Below are positions 58,586 to 64,000 of a stretch of DNA of 64,000 bases, one piece after another. The notes beneath the pieces were generated by a model, which worked only from the letters and a program-made list of their open reading frames with translations, had not been told where the DNA came from and searched no databases. The position numbers and the translations under genes are program-made. Positions within the stretch are counted from its first letter, which is position 1. The number at the start of each line of letters is the position of its first letter. Source of the stretch: Hericium rajendrae (taxonomy: Eukaryota; Basidiomycota; Agaricomycetes; Russulales; Hericiaceae); the NCBI GenBank assembly GCA_033439255.1, contig CM065882.1, forward strand, positions 2,232,001 to 2,296,000, read 5' to 3'.

Positions 58586-61500
58586 ATGGCTTCACGTTAT
58601 GGAATACATCTTCCACAGAACCTCCTAGATCAAATAGGGGAAGCTTCTGGTGCGTACCTCGCCTTCATTGAAATGGCCCTTCATACCGACGATACATTTG
58701 ATTTCAGAGACTGCTGCGAGGCTGAGGGGAGGACCAGGCAGATTTCAACGGGTTCCACGCAAGGAAGCGCGAAAGCAGGACCGCGCGCAGAAAAAGCAGC
58801 GGAAAGCGGAACACTTTGGCAAGCGCGCACCCGCCGAAGTGGAACACCCCGATTCTCCTCAACGCAAGAAAGTCAAGCTATCCAAGCCGGAGTCAGATCA
58901 GGCTGATACCCGATCCACCAATTCAAAAACAAAGCGTAATGTGCATGTCGACGATTGCAAGGCGGGAGCACGGAAGGAGTCTGCTAAAGCGAACACCAAA
59001 GCGAAAAGTGCATTGGAAAAACTTGCGGCAGGCGAGGGCCCGGTAGCGCCCCCACGAAATCAGCGTGATAAGCAAGAAGAGGACTATATTGCGTTCTTGG
59101 AAGGGAAGCTAGGTGGAGGGAAAGGGAAAGGTCCGAGCAGTAAGGGCTTTGAAGATGATGGTCTTGGGGGTGCGTCTGCTTCTTGTTCTCCTCGTATATT
59201 CATGTTCAAATCAGTGAAATTCAGACCTCCTTGCGGATTTGGACTATATCGGATTACCTTCTGCGAGCAAAGTACGCTAACACTCTTGAACTTCGTTGCA
59301 GTTCCTGACGGATTCTACTAGGGGAAAGCACGGGTCGCATCTGAGGACTCGGATCTAGAGAGTGACGCGGAGAAGCGCGTCAGAAGTGTCAGGTGGAGCA
59401 TCGGAACCAGAGCCAGAGGAAGAGGAAGAAGAAGAGGAAGACGACGACGGAAAGGGCGACGAGTGGCATGGATTTGGAGATGACGTTTCTATGGATGTAA
59501 AGGTGCCTGAGGCATCATCCCAGGAGACCGCCACGAAGGATGAGTCTGCTCCAGGTGTGTGCATTCTATTCTCAAATATGCAATTTTTCTCACTCAATTC
59601 ATAGCTACCCGCTATATACCTCCACATCTGCGGGCGCAGGCTGCAGGCAGGGATGATTCGGAAACCTTGGCAAAGATTTCGAGGCAGCTGAAAGGCCTCC
59701 TTAACAGGTAAAGCCTGCGCAATGTCACTCATATTACCCCGTGGCTCATGTCCCTCGTAGATTGAGCGAACAGAATATCGCCAGTATATTGGACGAGGTG
59801 GAAGGCATTTATAGGAACCACCGAAGAAATGGTTAGAGACATTCACATTGACGTCATGGACGATATCTGACCCTTAGTCTTCAGACGTGACTTCGACGCT
59901 AACGTCGCTCATCATTAACGGGATCTCCTCGCATTCCGTCCTGCTTGATTCATACGTCGTTCTCCATGCGGCGTTCGTGTCTGCTCTCCATAAAATTGTC
60001 GGTGTCGAATTTGGTATGATAGATTCCCAATACTTTCTCTTCTGTGTACTAATATCAGGGCCGATCAGCTGCATCTTTCGTACAGAGCGTCGTATCGTTT
60101 TACGAGCAGCATCACGAGGCCCTTGTTCCCACCTCCGACCAAGCGGACCAGAATGATCACAACCGCGGCAAGGAGTGCTCCAACCTCATCGTCTTGCTTT
60201 CAGAGCTGTACAACTTCCAGGTTATCTCCTGCATCTTGATCTACGACATTATACGCAGCCTTCTGGCCGTTGACCTTACCGAGTTCGATGTAGAGCTTCT
60301 GTTGAAACTCTTACGAAGTTAGCAATCTTTCCTCACTTACTTCGTTCGTCCATACTAAGTAAATCATAGACTCAGGATCACAATTGCGTCAAGACGATCC
60401 ATCAGCGCTGAAGGACATCATTCAGATCATCCAAGACAAGATTTCAGACAGCTCCCGATCGACGAGGTACGTGCTTCCTTCGTCCGCCGTCGTCCTCCCT
60501 CTCAGAGAACTTTCACAGCTCGCGGACACGCTTCATGCTCGAAACCTTGGCCAATCTCAAGAACAACAAGACAAAACGATCTGCAACGCAGCACGCTGGA
60601 GGTGATGCCGTGGAGCGAATGAAGAAGTTCCTTTCTGGGCTAAGCAAAAAGAAGCACGGTAGGCCTGCCTGTGCTGTGCATTCGTGATCTGCCATCCATT
60701 CAACTTGACGTATACAGTCATGGCGCATGACCCGCTGCGTGTAAGCCTGGACGATCTGCACTCGGCGGAGACCAAGGGCAAGTGGTGGCTCGTGGGCGCG
60801 GCTTGGGGCGGCGATCCACTAGTCGACCGTCATGAGAATGCCAGACAGGCTGAAGCTGCTGCTGAACAGCCTGTTTCTGAGAACGCGCTGGTGAAGCTGG
60901 CACGGAAGCAGGGCATGAACACAGACATCCGACGAAGCATCTTCGTGGTTCTCATGAGCAGTGACGTAAGTCCCATTCATACTTGCTTTGACGGCATTAT
61001 CTTACTTGCGTTCAGGATTACGTCGATGCTTGTGAACGACTTGCTCAACTGAACCTGACGGAAGTACAGCAGCGCGAGATCATCCGCGTCATCCTGCACT
61101 GCTGTGGAAACGTAAGTCCTTCAATATACCACGAAGCATACCTTCTCAATGTCTTTCATGCAGGAGAAATCGTACAATCCGTACTATACTTTCGTCGGCC
61201 AGCACCTGAGCCGAACATCCCATTCCTACAAGATCACGTTGCAGTTCTGCCTTTGGGATTTCTTACGCGACCTTGGTGAGACGACCGTGGGCGGTGCCGA
61301 GATCATCAAAGGCCCGAAGGACGACGTCGATTTCGACGTCAAGTCGATATCCTCCACTAGGCGCAGGAACGTGGCGAAGGCGTATGCTTGGTGGATAGCG
61401 AAGGACAACATCACATTGGCTGTGTTCAAGGTTTGTCTTCCCGTCGTATGCCATGTATCAAATTCTCATCCGATCCGAATAGCCTGTGGATTTCATGGCC

Positions 61501-61809
61501 ATCAAGCCTCAAACGCATCGCTTTTTGACTGAATTCTGCAAGCAACTCTTTCTGTCCAGCCAAACACCGACGCCGATCCTCAGCTCGCAGGTCAAAGACC
61601 TCCCTTCCACACGAAACAGGGGAGCGATTGAGCAGATCTTCATCAAGGCGACGCGCATACAAGCGTTGGCGCTGGGACTCGTGTATTTCCTTACCGAGAC
61701 TTTTAGGAAGCAGGATGGAAGCGATGAGGAGGTCGCTTTCCTGAAGTGGGCGAGCGGCGTTGCGGTAGATACCATGCGCACGGGAATGGATATCATACCT
61801 ACGCTTTAA
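58586..61809 (+). CDS. SGD1: Nucleolar MIF4G/MA3 protein, SGD1/NOM1 homologue
   Basis: Needed in yeast and animals for small-subunit ribosome biogenesis in the nucleolus. It starts MASRYGIHLPQNLLDQIGEA. A basic N-terminus (RKEARKQDRAQKKQRKAEHF, KRNVHVDD) is followed by an acidic patch EEEEEEEEDDDGK. A MIF4G domain begins at ATRYIPPHLRAQA and holds LIINGISSHSVLLDSYVVLHAAF and ECSNLIVLLSELYNFQVI. An MA3 domain begins NTDIRRSIFVVLMSSDDYVDACERL and includes NPYYTFVGQHLSRTSHSYK. The last exon ends RTGMDIIPTL. About ten exons with short introns. The order MIF4G then MA3 with this basic N-terminus is diagnostic. A frame change between exons near 59360 may be an intron or a sequence error. The stop lies 47 bp from that of the convergent methyltransferase gene. 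Confidence 0.92.
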
Positions 61810-61856
61810 AAGTAATGATACATTGCGCAACTATATAATTGCGAGATAGTAGGCGT

Positions 61857-62785
61857 CTAAGTTTGAGGTGGTGAGGGCTTTTGGAACGCAACTGTTGCGT
61901 ATGAACTTCCACTATGACCACCGAAGGAGAACGTTGGATGGGAGACGCGCGAGCTACGATATCTTAGATTGACACAAGATTTGAGATCACTATGAGTATG
62001 AACTCACTGGTATACGAGACCAGTCTCGGAAGTCGCAAAACTGGTTTTTAGCTCTTCTTCGGTGAAATTGCATGCTATATACCACAGTCCGTCATTCGCG
62101 AACTTGCTTCGGGAGCATTGCGACTTACAGGTAATGAGGAAATGCCCGCCTTCCTTCAGCAGTTGGGAAATTCGTGCAGGATACCCAACCGCAGGTGACC
62201 GACCATGCTCATCCTTCTCGCCCAGTGCAATGGCATCATACGTTCCCTTGTCCAACACAAGATCCCATCCGCCAACGCTGCTCGCCTGTCCTTCCAGCGA
62301 CAAGGGAATTTCACTCAGGAAATCGCACACGCAAAGAGAAATGGCATCCCTGCCCCGAGCTTCGGCGATCATCTTCGACAGCTTGACAGCGTCCGCGCTG
62401 TAATCGATTCCCGCGAGACGCTTGGCGTCATATCCCGCATCGAGCAGAGCAAAGAGCAGAGTCCCATTGCCGCTACCGACCTCGACGATGAAGGGTTGTG
62501 TGGACGGTGGGACGTTCTCCACAGCCCAATCGACCATCTTCTTAACGCTGTCTTCGCCGAACCTGCAGATCTCCAGCACGCCGTCAGTGCAGCTATAAGG
62601 CGAAATGTGGTACAGGTACACACCAAATCTCGCCCTCGTCTCCCGTCTCCTCAAAGTTCGCAACTTCTCTCTCGTAAACATTTTCCCAGCTGATGTCGAT
62701 GAGCGGCAGATGAGTATATCGGTCAAGCGGAGACTCACTGATCTTTCGTACCGAGCTCTGAAGGTGGTAGCTCAGTGGATGCCAT
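61857..62785 (-). CDS. EFM4: eEF1A lysine methyltransferase EFM4 (METTL10 type)
   Basis: S-adenosylmethionine-dependent enzyme that methylates a lysine of translation elongation factor 1A. The start at 62785 gives MASTELPPSELGTKDH. An intron splits H/W, then WENVYEREVANFEETGDEGEIW follows, a family hallmark. The Rossmann core has IVEVGSGNGTLLFALL (motif I), LAGIDYSADAVKLS and DLVLDKGTYDAIALG (the DKGTYDAI motif). Near the end GLVYH is joined over an intron to SRVSHPTFSFGGHSG, and the frame ends at 61857. Four or more exons. The length of about 250 residues fits. It ends tail-to-tail with SGD1. Confidence 0.92.
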
Positions 62786-63366
62786 AGCAAAAGATAAGTT
62801 GCGGGCGATCGTCCAGAGTCGAATCGCAACAGCCACTTGCTCAGCAATGAAACCGGAGAGACGGAATGTATCGCCGTTGCTCAAGTTCTGTAGAGCGAGT
62901 CGCAGGAGGAAAACCGGAGATTAGTCAGCAGCCCGGACCGACGAGCCGCTTCGTATCCAAACAAAATATCTGCCCACCAGGAAACAGAGGAGACCAGACT
63001 CACTGCGCGGGCATCGGGGTGATGCTATGAGGGAGACATAGAGACATACGCACCAAATGATGAGAGGAGGACCGGGGAGCTTGCGGGTGCAATATGCTTT
63101 CACGTGTTCCAAGCAACTGCTGGGCGCAAGAGTCACTGGTTTCTCTAAATATCTGCAGCCTCCCTGCCAATGGTAGCCAGTAGGAGACAAGTATGTGGGT
63201 GTGAAGTGTGAATGGGGTCATTAAGGCCGGTTTGTGATGGTATGGCCGGGATACAATATATGGGTACGACGTTAAGACATCTAAAGAGCACTGCAGGGAC
63301 AGCAGTTAGCCTCAGCAGTCACCATCACCATGAACACTACGACTTACACAAGTAAACATAAGCATG
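62786..63366. other. Spacer between EFM4 and PAM18
   Basis: 581 bp, no gene seen. It contains the EFM4 promoter and the PAM18 3' end. Confidence 0.45.
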
Positions 63367-63732
63367 CTATCGCGACTTCAACTCCTTGTCCAGAAGATCC
63401 TTAGCCTCATTAATTTTACTGGCCAAGTAGGGAGCTCCTCCTCGATCGGGATGGTTCGCAAGCATGATCTGGCGATGCGCATCCTTCAACCTGTTACGCA
63501 GCGTAGGCCCTTCCCTACAATACCGTCAGACATCAGCTACATCCCAGAGGTGATAAACTTACTTGAGACCGAGAATGAGAAGCGCCTCTTTGCGGTCCAT
63601 CTTCGCTTTGAACCCTCCCTTGGCCCACTGCTCAGCCGCGCCCTTTCCGCCTATGATGCCTCTGCGGAGCAGTGTGCGTCCTGCAAGAGCTGCAGCGATG
63701 GCACCAACGCCGACGATGACTGGAGTAGCCAT
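63367..63732 (-). CDS. PAM18: Mitochondrial import motor J-protein PAM18/TIM14
   Basis: Stimulates mitochondrial Hsp70 at the TIM23 channel during protein import. The start at 63732 gives [20 protein letters not shown], whose hydrophobic stretch is the inner-membrane anchor. [17 protein letters not shown] and a 40-60 bp intron lead to [17 protein letters not shown] and the J-domain HPD in NHPDRGG. It ends [20 protein letters not shown]. About 105 residues, two exons, typical of the short fungal form. An in-frame Met at 63930 would add a leader of 66 residues (including LSFLSASSKC) that reads like 5' UTR. Confidence 0.95.
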
Positions 63733-64000
63733 GAGAGTATGAGGCAGACACTTGGAAGATGCAGAGAGGAATGACAGTCGATTGAGCCTGTTGCGCTGAC
63801 AAGTCAGCGGTGCCGAGAGATTGGCGGAGTTTACGTACGTTCTGTAGACAACGCCGCCCTGCGATGCCGCGTTGCAACTCAACAGCCGCCACTGAACGAA
63901 TGCTGGTTCAATATCACTGACTTCTCTCATCTTTCGTTCCCTGTCGACGGCGAAACGCGTCTTTTACACGCCACTTCGAGAAACGGTAAGATTCTGCTCA
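63733..64000. promoter_or_regulatory. PAM18 upstream region
   Basis: 268 bp to the window edge. GTACGT/CAG sites on the minus strand (around 63780-63840) suggest a 5' UTR intron. No other gene is seen. Confidence 0.4.

Overview
The window is from a filamentous basidiomycete, most likely an Agaricomycete and plausibly a polypore. Coding regions are GC-rich, most genes carry several 48-65 bp introns with GT(A/G)(A/C)GT donors, and the protein families are fungal: a large BTB family with the PVDKIVLGR signature, an HSPA12-type Hsp70-like protein, an Mx-type dynamin and an MCT-type MFS transporter. No prokaryotic, viral or organellar segment is seen.

Layout. 1-417 and 12569-15284 are two halves of one host gene of uncertain function, split by a 12.15 kb Ty3/gypsy LTR retrotransposon (418-12568, gag-pol on the minus strand, about 1.02 kb LTRs differing at three sites plus one indel). 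Between pol and its 3' LTR the element carries a 3.5 kb module with two genes on the opposite strand. One is a four-exon gene for a nuclear-looking protein with a Zn2Cys6-like cysteine pattern. 16150-27130 holds ordinary genes: sulfite oxidase-type molybdoenzyme, a coiled-coil family protein, two small proteins, PP2A catalytic subunit, CCT5 and a RidA/Mmf1 protein. 27616-46461 holds two BTB genes and an Hsp70-like gene that share homologous C-terminal tails. The tail is Gly-Trp rich in the first BTB gene and in the Hsp70-like gene. Between them lie a proline iminopeptidase, a Sec14-type protein and a SUN-domain protein. 46868-48571 is a paralogue of the coiled-coil gene at 18 kb. 49982-57517 holds an MCT transporter, an inverted dynamin fragment and a dynamin gene whose middle is disturbed. 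58586-63732 holds SGD1/NOM1, EFM4 and PAM18.

Two things shape the reading of the window. First, it is rich in duplications: BTB genes, tails, the coiled-coil pair and the dynamin fragment. Second, many reading frames, including those of the highly conserved PP2A and CCT5 genes, are broken by single missing bases, usually in short homopolymers. I read most of these as sequence errors rather than true lesions, so pseudogene calls based on frameshifts alone should be treated with care.

The most novel-looking items are the retrotransposon with its oppositely oriented spliced gene module flanked by duplicated polypurine-tract sequence, and the reshuffling of a GW-repeat tail between BTB and Hsp70-like genes.
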